A stretch of 17,419 bases of DNA from RUG13615 sp040307715 (GCA_040307715.1 JAWRJC010000058.1:1-17419); one strand, 5' to 3'. Shown: positions 1 through 7,093, numbered from the stretch's first letter. Notes: generated by a model not told the origin, from the sequence alone. Numbers and translations are program-made.

Positions 1-129
1 GATCTTATCTCCAAGCGCCGCCGCCTGCTCTCTGCCGAGATCGGACAGCGGTACATCCGTAGCGCCGCAGATCCGTTTTTCAATATTCCATATAGATTGT
101 CCGTGTCTTGTGAAATAGATATATCCCAT
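1..129 (-). CDS. Histidine phosphatase family protein (phosphoglycerate-mutase-like), partial
   Basis: The first 43 residues are visible and the frame is open to the window edge, so the C-terminal part is missing. The N-terminus carries the family signature FTRHGQS, in which the His accepts the phosphate, followed by a W-N-x-E stretch and the usual D-x-PLSDLGREQA helix start. Proteins of this family remove or move phosphate groups on small molecules or proteins through a phosphohistidine intermediate. The visible part does not show the substrate. The ATG lies one base after the TAA of the upstream glycosylase gene. Its ribosome binding site, GGAGAG, lies inside the last codons of that gene, so the two are probably translationally coupled. 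The family call is firm; any specific role, such as cobalamin-pathway phosphatase or true mutase, would be a guess. Confidence 0.88.
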   Translation of the reverse strand, partial: MGYIYFTRHGQSIWNIEKRICGATDVPLSDLGREQAAALGDKI

Positions 130-130
130 T

Positions 131-670
131 TTATCTCTCCGGCGTAACGACCGGCAGCGGTCCGACAAGGCGTTTCCACTCCGCGGTCAGCCGCGCAAGC
201 GACCATGCCGCGTTCGCGGGACTCGTCGACGGCAGTTTGACCGCCTTGACCCCCGTCACCGGATACAGATGCCGCATGTACAGATCATGCGCCTTCGCTC
301 CGTTGGTATAGATCCGGCCGCCGATCCCCCCGGCCACGAGGATCGGTGCAAGGTCCGCCGGCACCGCATCCCGGATGGAAGCGTCGCTCGACCCGGTGAT
401 CCGGCAGGACTCGATCACATCGTACAGAGCAATACCGTGCGTGAGCAGGAATCGCTCTTTCGTCTCCGGGTCCGTGCAAGTGAGCCAGTCCCCATCCGTG
501 CCGGCAAGTGCAGCGAGCACCTTCCAGAACCGGTTCTGCGGATGGCCGTAATAAAACTGCTGTTCCCGCGATTTGACCGACGGAAAACTCCCGAGGATCA
601 GGATGCGGGAACGTGCATCGTACACCGGCCCGAAGCCGTGCGACACCAGTTGTTCTTCCGCCTTTGCCAT
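131..670 (-). CDS. DNA-deoxyinosine glycosylase (uracil-DNA glycosylase superfamily)
   Basis: This 179-residue protein has the two hallmark motifs of the UDG superfamily. Residues 26-34 (LGSFPSVKS) lead into FYYGHPQNRFW near residue 39, the water-activating and base-pocket loop typical of the hypoxanthine-DNA glycosylase (family 6) group. Residues 147-155 (LPSTSPANA) form the second, minor-groove-inserting motif. Members excise deaminated bases such as hypoxanthine, and sometimes uracil, from DNA as the first step of base excision repair in the cytosol. The length fits the small single-domain family. It follows the FAH-family gene after 36 bp and precedes the histidine phosphatase by one base, so it is an internal operon gene. 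Its own ribosome binding site is weak (AGAAG, four bases before ATG). The family call is strong; hypoxanthine rather than uracil preference is inferred from the GHPQNRFW motif. Confidence 0.9.
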   Translation of the reverse strand: MAKAEEQLVSHGFGPVYDARSRILILGSFPSVKSREQQFYYGHPQNRFWKVLAALAGTDGDWLTCTDPETKERFLLTHGIALYDVIESCRITGSSDASIRDAVPADLAPILVAGGIGGRIYTNGAKAHDLYMRHLYPVTGVKAVKLPSTSPANAAWSLARLTAEWKRLVGPLPVVTPER

Positions 671-706
671 TTGTCTTCTGTTTTGTTATTTGCTCTCCCG
701 CAGTTC

Positions 707-1612
707 CTACAGGATCGGATTGCGCAGGATCCCGATCCGGGGGATCTCACACTCAACAACATCGCCCGGCTTGAGCCACTTCGGATCGTCCATCCCGAGC
801 GCCACACCGGACGGTGTGCCGGTCGCGATGATGTCGCCGGGTTCGAGGGTGAAGTAGGACGAGATCTCTTCGATCAGCGTCGCCACATCGCGGATCAGAA
901 GTTCCGTGTTGGAGTGCTGCCGTTCTTCCCCGTTGACCCGTGAAATGACATCCAGCTTCTCCGGCTGTTCGATCTCGTCCGCCGTGAGGATCACCGGGCC
1001 CATGCACGAATAGGTATCCATGCTCTTGCCCATGTACCACTGGATGCGTTTCTGCTGCGTGATGCGGGCAGAGATATCGTTGAAGACCGAGTACCCGAAG
1101 ATATGCTCGGCTGCCTCTTCTTTCGGAATCGCTCTGCCGCCCTTGCCGATGACGACGGCCAGTTCCACTTCATAATCCAGATGATCGTCGACATCCCATG
1201 CATTGACCACCGGCATGTCCGGCCCGGTCATCTTCACGACGCGTTTTGCGAAATAAATGGTTTCTTCAGGTGCCGTGATCTCTTCTGTCTCATCCTTGCC
1301 CAGCGCTGTTGTAGACTCCTTGGCATGGCTGAGGTAGTTGACGCCGACGCAGATCACATCATGATGCGGCCGTTCGATCGGCGCGGTCACTTCCAGTTCT
1401 GCCAGCGGCAGGACCATCCCTTCTTCTGCCATCGCCTCTTCCAGTTCTTCCGCTGTGACGGGCAGCCCTTCGGGGAAGGCCTCGATGATCTCCAGCAGGG
1501 ACAGACCGGCTGTTTCCGGCAGCACCGCCTCAAGCGGCAGCACGCTCATTCCGCCCGGCGCGAGCACGCCCGCCTGCATTTCCCCTTCATTCCGGTAACT
1601 GACTAATTTCAT
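707..1612 (-). CDS. Fumarylacetoacetate hydrolase (FAH) family protein
   Basis: This 301-residue enzyme has an N-terminal FAH-type cap domain (about 1-75) and a C-terminal catalytic domain. Conserved elements in order are GVNYLSHAKE (90-99), FAKR (121-124), DYEVELAVVIGK (146-157) with metal-ligand acids E148 and E150, GYSVFNDISAR (173-183) with ligand D179, DTYSCMGP (199-206), and DIIATGTPSGV (260-270). The family binds Mg or Mn and acts on 2-oxo acid derivatives, with acylpyruvate hydrolysis, oxaloacetate decarboxylation and dienoate hydration or isomerisation all known. The substrate cannot be read from the sequence. A clear GGAGG lies about seven bases before the ATG. No tyrosine or aromatic catabolic genes flank it, so a housekeeping or detoxifying role is more likely than a dedicated aromatic pathway. 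That last point is inference. Confidence 0.9.
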   Translation of the reverse strand: MKLVSYRNEGEMQAGVLAPGGMSVLPLEAVLPETAGLSLLEIIEAFPEGLPVTAEELEEAMAEEGMVLPLAELEVTAPIERPHHDVICVGVNYLSHAKESTTALGKDETEEITAPEETIYFAKRVVKMTGPDMPVVNAWDVDDHLDYEVELAVVIGKGGRAIPKEEAAEHIFGYSVFNDISARITQQKRIQWYMGKSMDTYSCMGPVILTADEIEQPEKLDVISRVNGEERQHSNTELLIRDVATLIEEISSYFTLEPGDIIATGTPSGVALGMDDPKWLKPGDVVECEIPRIGILRNPIL

Positions 1613-1649
1613 ATCATTCCTCCAGATTCACATGCCATTACGCGATACC

Positions 1650-1665
1650 GCCGGGCTCACCCGGC
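1650..1665 (-). other. GC-rich hairpin enclosing the DUF4190-like gene's stop codon
   Basis: GCCGGG and CCCGGC form a perfect 6-bp stem with a four-base loop that contains the TGA stop (1657-1659). No T-run follows on the minus strand and the next gene starts only 44 bp downstream, so it probably does not terminate fully. It may partly attenuate or protect the upstream message. Confidence 0.45.
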
Positions 1666-2565
1666 CATGATGTCAAACCATATCAGAGTGGAAAAGACCA
1701 CCAGCGCGATACCGGCGAGGCAGATGATCATACCCGCCAGCGCGATGCCGCGTCTTCTGCTTCGCCGTCCGTTGACGCTCAGGATCAGGCCGATGGTAAG
1801 CGGGATCAGTCCCAGCGTCCCCATCACGGGCACTCCCATACCGAGGAACGCCAGCAGCAGACCGACAATGCCGAATACCAGACCCGCCACCGCGTTCGAA
1901 GCGCGGTCGTTCGGGCCGCCGTTGACCGGATCATACGCGTAGCGCGTTCCGTACGGATCCTGCGGGATCGTCCGGCTCTGCGTGCTCGCCCCGTAGCCGA
2001 ATCCGCCCTGCTGCGCAGTGGGCTGCGCATACGGCGCTTCCCCCGCCACAAAACCGGCGTCCGCCGCCTGCGGGATCTCCGTCGGGAGCGGCTGCTGGTA
2101 GTTCAGCGTCTGCTGCGGCGTCTCAGGCTCCGGCTGCGGCGCGGGCGCTTCCGGTGCGGGTGCTTCCTGCACAGGCTGCGATCCCGCGGTCTCCGGCGCG
2201 GGCTGCGATTCTGCTGCCGGCTGCGGCTGCCCGGCTTCTGCTGCTTCCAGTTCCTGCAGCGGTCCGAGCATCCCCTTCAGAGCTGTGCGCACGCTGTCCG
2301 CTTTCTGCGGATCGATCTGACTGAGCGGGACCGGATGGACCGGGCCGCCCAGAAATGTCACGACCTGGATCTCGTTCTCCGTCTTGAAGAACTGCAGATA
2401 CTGCATGCCGAGCCCCGGTGCGGTCGTATAGTACAGGTCGCGGTACTCCTCATGCGGCCGGAAGTATTTGTCGCTCATATACTTCTGCGCGGCCTGCCAT
2501 GCGGTCTTAGTGTCGCGGATCGCAAAACTGAAAACCGTTTTGCCGTTCCTGGTAGTTTCATTCAT
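1657..2565 (-). CDS. DUF4190-like membrane protein with proline/glutamine-rich linker
   Basis: This 302-residue protein has three visible parts. Residues 1-100 form a soluble region of unknown fold with aromatic-rich segments (YRDLYYTT around 41-48). Residues 103-200 are a low-complexity linker rich in Pro, Gln, Ala and Glu. Residues 224-298 hold two hydrophobic membrane segments separated by an arginine cluster (NGRRSRRRG, 265-273), the arrangement of DUF4190 domains. The linker and the two-helix C-terminal anchor suggest the N-terminal domain is tethered to the membrane, but the function is unknown. No signal peptide is visible at the N-terminus. It lies 36 bp after the aminopeptidase gene and 44 bp before the FAH-family gene, in the same direction. 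The start is supported by an AAGG-type ribosome binding site in the gap. Confidence 0.8.
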   Translation of the reverse strand: MNETTRNGKTVFSFAIRDTKTAWQAAQKYMSDKYFRPHEEYRDLYYTTAPGLGMQYLQFFKTENEIQVVTFLGGPVHPVPLSQIDPQKADSVRTALKGMLGPLQELEAAEAGQPQPAAESQPAPETAGSQPVQEAPAPEAPAPQPEPETPQQTLNYQQPLPTEIPQAADAGFVAGEAPYAQPTAQQGGFGYGASTQSRTIPQDPYGTRYAYDPVNGGPNDRASNAVAGLVFGIVGLLLAFLGMGVPVMGTLGLIPLTIGLILSVNGRRSRRRGIALAGMIICLAGIALVVFSTLIWFDIMAG

Positions 2566-2593
2566 TCCCGATCACCTTCCTGACCTCCGATGC

Positions 2594-2610
2594 GTCCGGT
2601 CTTACCGGAC
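2594..2610 (-). other. GC-rich hairpin enclosing the aminopeptidase stop codon
   Basis: GTCCGGT and ACCGGAC form a perfect 7-bp stem around a three-base loop, and the TAA stop (2602-2604) spans the loop and the first stem pair. There is no T-tract on the minus-strand side, so it is not a standard intrinsic terminator. It could be a 3'-end processing or mRNA-stability element between the aminopeptidase and the DUF4190-like gene, or a weak attenuator. The function is inferred. Confidence 0.5.
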
Positions 2611-4041
2611 CCTCTTTCCGTGGCGCAGGAACGCCTCGTAGCCGCGTTCCGTCTCATAGACATCCGCCTTGCTCGTCGCCTCCCACGGTGCATGCATGTT
2701 GAGCACCGCCACGCCGCTGTCGATGACGTTCATCCCGTACAGTGCCAGAATGTAGGCGATGGTCCCGCCGCCGCCCAGATCGACACGGCCGAGTTCCGCG
2801 GTCTGGAAGTTGACGTTTTCCTCCTCGAGCACCGCGCGCAGGTGCGCCATGTATTCCGGGTTGGCATCGTTGCTGCCGCTCTTGCCTCTGGCGCCGGTGA
2901 ACTTGTTGAACACCATGCCGCAGCCGAGGAAGCAAGCGTTTTTCTTTTCAAACGCGGACGCGTAGGTCGGGTCGAATCCGGCGCTGACATCCGAGGAGAG
3001 CATCGTGCTCGCCGCCAGGCATCTGCGCAGGGTCATCGCCCCGTCTTCTCCCATCAGCTGCAGGAGCTCCGCGACGGTGTTCTCAAAGAACTTCGACTCC
3101 ATGCCGGTCGCGCCGACACTGCCGATCTCTTCTTTGTCGACAAGGATGCAGCAGGCTGTGCGCGCCACATCGGGCACGTGCGCCATTGCGATGTACGACG
3201 TATAAGCGCAGACTCTGTCGTCCTGTCCGTAGGAGAGGATCATGCTGCGGTCAAAGCCCGCATCGCGCGCCGCACCGGCCGGAACGACTTCGAGCTCCGC
3301 GGAGAGGAAGTCCTCCTCTTCCACGTCGTAGGTCTTCTTCAGGATCTCGAGGACGCCTTTGGTGACCGCGTCCTTGGCGGCTTTCTTTTCGTCGCTCTCT
3401 TTGTCCGCCCCGTCAGCTTCTTCCGGGCCGACGACCAGCGGACGGTGCCCGATGATGATGTCGAGCGCTTCGCCTTCGATGACGGTCGCCGCCTTCTTGG
3501 TCAGCTGTTCCTGCGAAAGGTGGATCAGAAGATCGGAGACGAAGAAGACCGGATCGTCCGCCTTTTCCCCGACCGCAACATTCACCTTCGTGCCGTCTTT
3601 TTTCACGAACACACCGTGGATCGCGAGCGGCAGGGTGACCCACTGATACTTCTTGATGCCGCCGTAGTAGTGCGTGTCGAGATAGGCAAAGCCGCCGTCT
3701 TCATAGAGCGGATTCTGTTTGACGTCCATGCGGGGGCTGTCGATGTGCGCGCCGAGGATGTTCATGCCTTCTTCGATCGGGTCGGTGCCCAGATTAAACA
3801 TCACAACGCCCTTGTTCATGTTGATGCGGTAGACCTTATCGCCCGCTTTGAGCTTTGTGTCTGTACCGATCAGCGATTCCATATCTTTGTAGCCCGCCCT
3901 CTCGATGTCCGCACGGATGCGCTCCACGCACTCGCGCTCGGTCTTGCACTCGCTGAGGAAGTTTTTGTATCCCTCGCAGAATGTCATGCAGTCTTTGACC
4001 TGTTCTTCACTGTAATTTTCCCAAGTGTTCTTGTTTTCCAT
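2602..4041 (-). CDS. apeA: M18 family aminopeptidase (ApeA-like, dinuclear zinc)
   Basis: This 479-residue protein is a full-length M18 (aspartyl aminopeptidase-like) metallopeptidase. The probable metal and catalytic residues are all present: H99 in GAHIDSPR, D274/D275 in GQDDR, E304/E305 in DKEEIGS, D351 in SSDVSAG and H450 in LNMHAPWE. M18 enzymes are cytosolic dodecamers that remove N-terminal, often acidic, residues from peptides and so recycle amino acids. The charged insert around residues 205-225 is poorly conserved-looking. Length and motif spacing match the ApeA branch better than the shorter ApeB branch, though the gene symbol is my judgement. It is the first gene of a minus-strand directon, and its upstream region carries an extended -10 promoter, a direct repeat and hairpins. 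The stop codon sits inside a perfect 7-bp hairpin. A long open frame on the opposite strand is a codon-bias shadow. Confidence 0.93.
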   Translation of the reverse strand: MENKNTWENYSEEQVKDCMTFCEGYKNFLSECKTERECVERIRADIERAGYKDMESLIGTDTKLKAGDKVYRINMNKGVVMFNLGTDPIEEGMNILGAHIDSPRMDVKQNPLYEDGGFAYLDTHYYGGIKKYQWVTLPLAIHGVFVKKDGTKVNVAVGEKADDPVFFVSDLLIHLSQEQLTKKAATVIEGEALDIIIGHRPLVVGPEEADGADKESDEKKAAKDAVTKGVLEILKKTYDVEEEDFLSAELEVVPAGAARDAGFDRSMILSYGQDDRVCAYTSYIAMAHVPDVARTACCILVDKEEIGSVGATGMESKFFENTVAELLQLMGEDGAMTLRRCLAASTMLSSDVSAGFDPTYASAFEKKNACFLGCGMVFNKFTGARGKSGSNDANPEYMAHLRAVLEEENVNFQTAELGRVDLGGGGTIAYILALYGMNVIDSGVAVLNMHAPWEATSKADVYETERGYEAFLRHGKRVR

Positions 4042-4060
4042 AGCTGTCCTTTCCTGTGAT

Positions 4061-4094
4061 ACTGTTTATTGACAGTGCCGCCGGTCAGCGGCAC
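4061..4094 (-). other. Paired hairpins in the aminopeptidase 5' leader
   Basis: Two overlapping inverted repeats occur. ACTGT/ACAGT has a six-base spacer (4061-4076). GTGCCGC/GCGGCAC is a perfect 7-bp stem with a six-base loop (4075-4094). They share two bases, so they cannot both form fully. Both lie between the predicted transcription start (about 4105) and the ATG at 4041, in the untranslated leader. They could be an operator or an mRNA structure; I do not recognise a known riboswitch. Confidence 0.45.
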
Positions 4095-4111
4095 ATAACC
4101 GTCCATTTGCT

Positions 4112-4140
4112 ATTATCGCACAAATCCAGCGCTTTTGGAA
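4112..4140 (-). promoter_or_regulatory. Extended -10 promoter for the aminopeptidase operon
   Basis: Read on the minus strand, GATAAT (4112-4117) is preceded by TG at the extended -10 position (4119-4120). A weak -35, TTCCAA (4135-4140), lies 17 bp upstream. This fits a housekeeping sigma promoter that relies on the extended -10 element. The predicted start leaves a leader of about 60 nt. The -35 lies inside one copy of a 16-bp direct repeat, so a bound protein could block it. Confidence 0.6.
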
Positions 4141-4167
4141 TCGCTCCGCCTGCGTTTTTAGAATCGC
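4129..4167. repeat. Imperfect 16-bp direct repeat in the divergent intergenic region
   Basis: GCGCTTTTGGAATCGC (4129-4144) and GCGTTTTTAGAATCGC (4152-4167) match at 14 of 16 positions and start 23 bp apart, about two helical turns. The first copy covers the -35 of the aminopeptidase promoter, and both lie upstream of the divergent exporter promoter. This makes it a candidate operator for a regulator binding two sites on the same face of the DNA. No binding protein is identified. Confidence 0.5.
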
Positions 4168-4193
4168 ACTGGCTGTCTTTTTATTACCAGCCC

Positions 4194-4222
4194 TTGCACA
4201 GTCACCGGACTTGCGATAGCAT
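4194..4222 (+). promoter_or_regulatory. Possible promoter for the EamA exporter
   Basis: TTGCAC (4194-4199) and TAGCAT (4217-4222) are separated by 17 bp and lie 37 bp before the ATG of the exporter gene. Both hexamers are imperfect (about 3/6 and 4/6), so spacing and position carry most of the weight. Confidence 0.4.
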
Positions 4223-4258
4223 GGGCGGTGAAGTTACTTAGCGATCGAAGGAGACCCT

Positions 4259-5167
4259 ATGCCCGCCAGCATTTCAGACAGACAGAATAAGATCGGGATC
4301 CTCTCCCTTCTGATCGGCGGTTCGCTGTGCGGCACCCTGGGGCTGTTTTCCACCCACCTGCTGGCAGCCGGCGCCACCCCGATGATGACCGCTTTCCTGC
4401 GGTGCGCGGGCGGGGCTCTTTTTGTGATCCCGCTGGTGCTACTCTCCGCAGGCCCCGGTGCTTTTAAGATCACACGCAAAGAACTCGGTGCCGTCATTCT
4501 GATCGGCATCGTGGGACTGGGGATGAACAACTTCTGTTACATGACCGCCATGCAGGAAGTGGGCATCGCCTCGGCCGCCGTGCTGGACTACACCGCGCCT
4601 GGTTTTCTGGTCCTGCTCTCCTCAATATTCTTTAAAGACAAACTGACGCTGCGCAAGGCTGCAGCGGTCCTCCTGAACTTCGGCGGCTGCGCCATCATGG
4701 TGACGGGCGGCAATTTCAGCGAACTGACCTTCTCGCCGTACGGGCTGTTCATCGGCCTGCTGGCGGGGCTTTCCTTTGCACTCAACAACCTTTTCACCCG
4801 TGCGTTCGCCAAAGACATGGAGCCCTTCACACTGACCTTCTATGGGTTCCTGTTCGGGGCATTGTCGCTCGCGCTCGTCGTGCAGCCATGGAACGGCTTC
4901 GGCTTCGCGGTAACACCGGTCAACCTACTGGTCGCGGCGGGCTTTGGCCTCATCCCGACTGCCTGCGGCTACGGCATGTACTATAAAGGCGTGATCTTCG
5001 TGCGCGACAAAGCCATGGCACCGGTCATCTCTTCGATCGAGAACATCGTCGCCTGCCTGCTCGGGTTCCTCGTGCTCAGCGAATACTTCAATCTCTGGAA
5101 AGCCGCCGGCATCGCGATGGTCTTCCTGTCGATCCTCATGATCGCCCGCGCCGGCAAAACCGCCTGA
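4259..5167 (+). CDS. EamA/DMT superfamily transporter
   Basis: This 302-residue, highly hydrophobic protein has the ten-helix layout of the drug/metabolite transporter superfamily: two tandem EamA repeats of about 140 residues each. The first repeat contains LLIGGSLCGTLGLFS and, later, the usual helix-end stretch with AAVLDYTAPGFLVLLSSIFFKDKLTLRK. The second ends with MAPVISSIENIVACLLGFLVLSE, the matching position in repeat two. Such proteins sit in the cell membrane and usually export amino acids or other small metabolites, less often importing them; the substrate is unknown. An AAGGAGA ribosome binding site lies six bases before the ATG. The gene stands alone, divergent from the aminopeptidase operon and convergent with the dehydrogenase. 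I see no T-tract terminator on its own strand after the stop. Confidence 0.92.
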   Translation: MPASISDRQNKIGILSLLIGGSLCGTLGLFSTHLLAAGATPMMTAFLRCAGGALFVIPLVLLSAGPGAFKITRKELGAVILIGIVGLGMNNFCYMTAMQEVGIASAAVLDYTAPGFLVLLSSIFFKDKLTLRKAAAVLLNFGGCAIMVTGGNFSELTFSPYGLFIGLLAGLSFALNNLFTRAFAKDMEPFTLTFYGFLFGALSLALVVQPWNGFGFAVTPVNLLVAAGFGLIPTACGYGMYYKGVIFVRDKAMAPVISSIENIVACLLGFLVLSEYFNLWKAAGIAMVFLSILMIARAGKTA

Positions 5168-5190
5168 TCCGGCTGCCTTCCCTGCGCACC

Positions 5191-5221
5191 AAAAAGCCCG
5201 CCGTCCATCCAGGCAGCAGGC
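5191..5221 (-). terminator. Intrinsic terminator of the dehydrogenase gene
   Basis: Read on the minus strand, GCCTGCTG pairs with CGGCGGGC (8 bp including two G-T wobbles) around a ten-base loop, followed directly by TTTTT. It lies about 30 bp after the dehydrogenase stop codon. It also separates that gene from the convergent exporter, but the T-run serves only the minus strand. Confidence 0.7.
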
Positions 5222-5253
5222 TCCTCATACACCGTTCTTTTCCGGAGGTGCTT

Positions 5254-6264
5254 CTATATACCGTTGCAGATGTTGTCCGGCCGCTCCCCGCGGGCGGTCT
5301 TTTCGATGTTCTTCCAGATCAGGCGGTGTGCCTTCTTGAACATCGTCGAGGTGACGCCGCCGATGTGCGGGGAGAAAAAGACCCTGTCGCAGTACGGTGC
5401 GGGCAGCGTGACCAGCGGATGATCCGCAGGCACAGGCTCCGGCGCCAGTGTATCGAACGCCGCCCCGGCGATGATCCCGCCGGTAATGGCAGCTGCCGCG
5501 GCTTCGTTGTCTACGATCTCGCCGCGGGCTGTATTGACCAGCCATGCAGTGGGTTTCATCTTCGCGAAGAACCGCTCATCCGCCATGCCGGCCGTTTCAG
5601 CGGTCACCGGCACATGCAGGCTGACGATGTCGGACGCAGCGAGCAGGTCATCGAGCGGCAGGTAGGAAACCTGATAGAGAGACTCTTCCTCTGCAGCCAC
5701 CCGGTGGCGCGCATAGTATACGACTTTGCAGCCAAACGCCGCCAGCCGCTTCGCTGTTTCCTTTGCGATCGCGCCGAAGCCGACGAGCCCTACGGTACAG
5801 TCGCCAAGCTCCGCGAACCCCTCGACCATCATGCGCTCCTTGACTTTGATCTGCCTGCCCTCGCGGACGGCACGGTCGCCCTCGCCGGCGTTGCGCAGCA
5901 GCGCCAGCATCAGCAGAACGGCCTGCTCCGCAACGGCTGCGGCGTTCGCGCCTTTGCAGTTGCAAACGTAGACCCCCAGACGGGCCGCCTCTTCCCAGTC
6001 GAAACTGTTGAACGCGACGCCTTCCGAATGGATCATCTTAAGGTGCGGCATCGCGCGGATCAGTTCGCCCGGCACCTTCGCAATGGCGTCGGCAATGATG
6101 AAGTCCGCGCCGAGCCACGGCGCCGGACCGCTCTCTCCGAGCAACTGCGCAAGCGGCGTATCCATCGGCAGATAGATCTTCTCTGCCGCATTCGAAAACG
6201 GCGTGTGCGGATCATATGTTTCATAGTGCTTCTGAGCGCCGAGGTGCAGTACTTTTACCGGCAT
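5254..6264 (-). CDS. D-isomer-specific 2-hydroxyacid dehydrogenase family protein
   Basis: This 336-residue NAD(P)-dependent oxidoreductase interconverts a 2-oxo acid and its D-2-hydroxy acid. The catalytic triad is complete: R247 in NTARGE, E276 in LAPEPVP and H300 in SPHIGG. The Rossmann loop is GFGAIA (162-167), with Ala replacing the last Gly of the usual GxGxxG. GANAAAVAEQ (105-114) is the conserved substrate-domain helix. The residues that would separate a lactate, glycerate, glyoxylate or phosphoglycerate enzyme are not decisive here, and there is no ACT domain, so it is not a classical long SerA. It is monocistronic, with its own terminator and a TATAAT-bearing upstream region. The start is supported by GGAAAGGAAAG upstream of the ATG. 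The divergent neighbour is a flavodoxin. Confidence 0.9.
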   Translation of the reverse strand: MPVKVLHLGAQKHYETYDPHTPFSNAAEKIYLPMDTPLAQLLGESGPAPWLGADFIIADAIAKVPGELIRAMPHLKMIHSEGVAFNSFDWEEAARLGVYVCNCKGANAAAVAEQAVLLMLALLRNAGEGDRAVREGRQIKVKERMMVEGFAELGDCTVGLVGFGAIAKETAKRLAAFGCKVVYYARHRVAAEEESLYQVSYLPLDDLLAASDIVSLHVPVTAETAGMADERFFAKMKPTAWLVNTARGEIVDNEAAAAAITGGIIAGAAFDTLAPEPVPADHPLVTLPAPYCDRVFFSPHIGGVTSTMFKKAHRLIWKNIEKTARGERPDNICNGI

Positions 6265-6370
6265 ATCTTTCTTTCCTTTCCGGCTTTCTTTCTTATTTCT
6301 GTTTTCTGTTTGATTTCTGCGGTCCGGGCTCTGTTTTTTCAGTCCCGCAGTTCGATTCCTTCACCTTTTG

Positions 6371-6402
6371 ATTATATAACAAAAAAGGGGGACTTTTTTC
6401 AA
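6371..6402 (-). promoter_or_regulatory. Candidate dehydrogenase promoter with A-tract/T-tract inverted repeat
   Basis: On the minus strand a perfect TATAAT (6371-6376) is preceded by TTGAAA (6397-6402). The 20-bp spacer is longer than usual. The spacer holds AAAAAAG and CTTTTTT arms (6381-6387 and 6393-6399) around a five-base centre. The A/T tracts stand out against the G+C-rich surroundings. A long spacer with an internal inverted repeat can mean a regulator that untwists the promoter or a repressor site, but this is inference. Confidence 0.5.
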
Positions 6403-6512
6403 TGTTTTCGGCCTCTTTGCGCCACCGGCCACGGGCATTCATGGAACGCTTGACGGCAGGAGTATGATGTAAGAGAAAAGACTATACAGACTGCACAAAA
6501 GGAGGTATTCCT

Positions 6513-6992
6513 ATGAATAAACTCGTCGCTTATTTCTCGCCCACCGGCACGACTGCCGCCACCGCCAAAACGATCGCGGATGCCGCAGATGCGGCGCTGT
6601 ACGAGATCCGTCCGGAAGTTCCGTACACTGCCGCTGATCTGAACTGGCAGGACAAAGAGGCGCGCAGCACTATCGAAATGAACGACAAAGCGTTCCGCCC
6701 CGCCCTCGCGGATACCGATGCACCGGTCGCGGATGCGGACGTGATCTTCCTGGGTTTTCCGATCTGGTGGTACGTCGCACCGACCATCATCAATTCGTTC
6801 CTTGAGGCCTACGACTTCTCCGGCAAGACGATCGTGCTCTTCGCCACTTCAGGCGGCAGCGGATTCGGCAAGACACTGGAAGGGCTTAAGAACAGCGTTC
6901 CGCGGGATGTCACCATTAAGGAAGGACAGGTCTTCCGCGGCCGTCCGAGCGCGGCAGGCATCAAGACCTGGCTCGGGTCACTCGGACTGTAA
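6513..6992 (+). CDS. Flavodoxin
   Basis: This 159-residue cytosolic electron-transfer protein has the flavodoxin fold. The N-terminal phosphate-binding loop SPTGTTAATA (residues 9-18) holds the FMN phosphate. The stretch GFPIWWYVAPTIINSFLE around residue 90 forms the first isoalloxazine-side loop and carries aromatic residues. ATSGGSGFGKTL around residue 112 forms the second loop. It is of the short flavodoxin type often labelled flavodoxin_4 in Clostridia, which may serve as an electron carrier or as a small NAD(P)H-dependent reductase partner. The ribosome binding site AAAGGAGG is strong and well spaced. It is transcribed away from the dehydrogenase and followed by a terminator, so it is probably a single-gene unit. 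Its redox partner is not evident in the window. Confidence 0.9.
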   Translation: MNKLVAYFSPTGTTAATAKTIADAADAALYEIRPEVPYTAADLNWQDKEARSTIEMNDKAFRPALADTDAPVADADVIFLGFPIWWYVAPTIINSFLEAYDFSGKTIVLFATSGGSGFGKTLEGLKNSVPRDVTIKEGQVFRGRPSAAGIKTWLGSLGL

Positions 6993-7057
6993 ACCGGCCC
7001 TGTTGTCCCTGCGCCGTTCCGGCAGCCGGGCCTATGCAGGTAAAACAGCCGCCATCA

Positions 7058-7093
7058 GGGCCCTGCAGGAAAAGCAGCCGGCAGGGTCCTTTT
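7058..7093 (+). terminator. Intrinsic terminator after the flavodoxin gene
   Basis: GGGCCCTGC (7058-7066) pairs with GCAGGGTCC (7081-7089), nine pairs with one G-T wobble, around a 14-base loop. TTTT follows. It lies about 65 bp after the flavodoxin stop and just before the tandem promoters of the next unit. Confidence 0.65.

Noticed and set aside
712..738. A 7-bp inverted repeat (GGATCGG/CCGATCC) at the end of the FAH-family gene
   Set aside because: Both arms lie within coding sequence for the conserved RIGILRNPI tail, there is no T-run, and the 13-base loop makes a terminator unlikely.
2590..4059. A 489-codon open frame on the plus strand covering the aminopeptidase gene
   Set aside because: It is an exact antisense shadow caused by G/C-ending codons; its translation is rich in His, Arg, Val and Asp with no recognisable domain, while the minus strand encodes a full M18 enzyme with all metal ligands.
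6339..6365. A tRNA T-arm-like string (GTTCGATTCC) upstream of the dehydrogenase
   Set aside because: No D-arm, anticodon arm or acceptor stem can be paired around it, and the surroundings are pyrimidine-rich leader sequence.
5248..6453. A 401-codon open frame on the plus strand opposite the dehydrogenase
   Set aside because: It is an antisense shadow; the minus-strand frame has the complete Arg-Glu-His catalytic triad.
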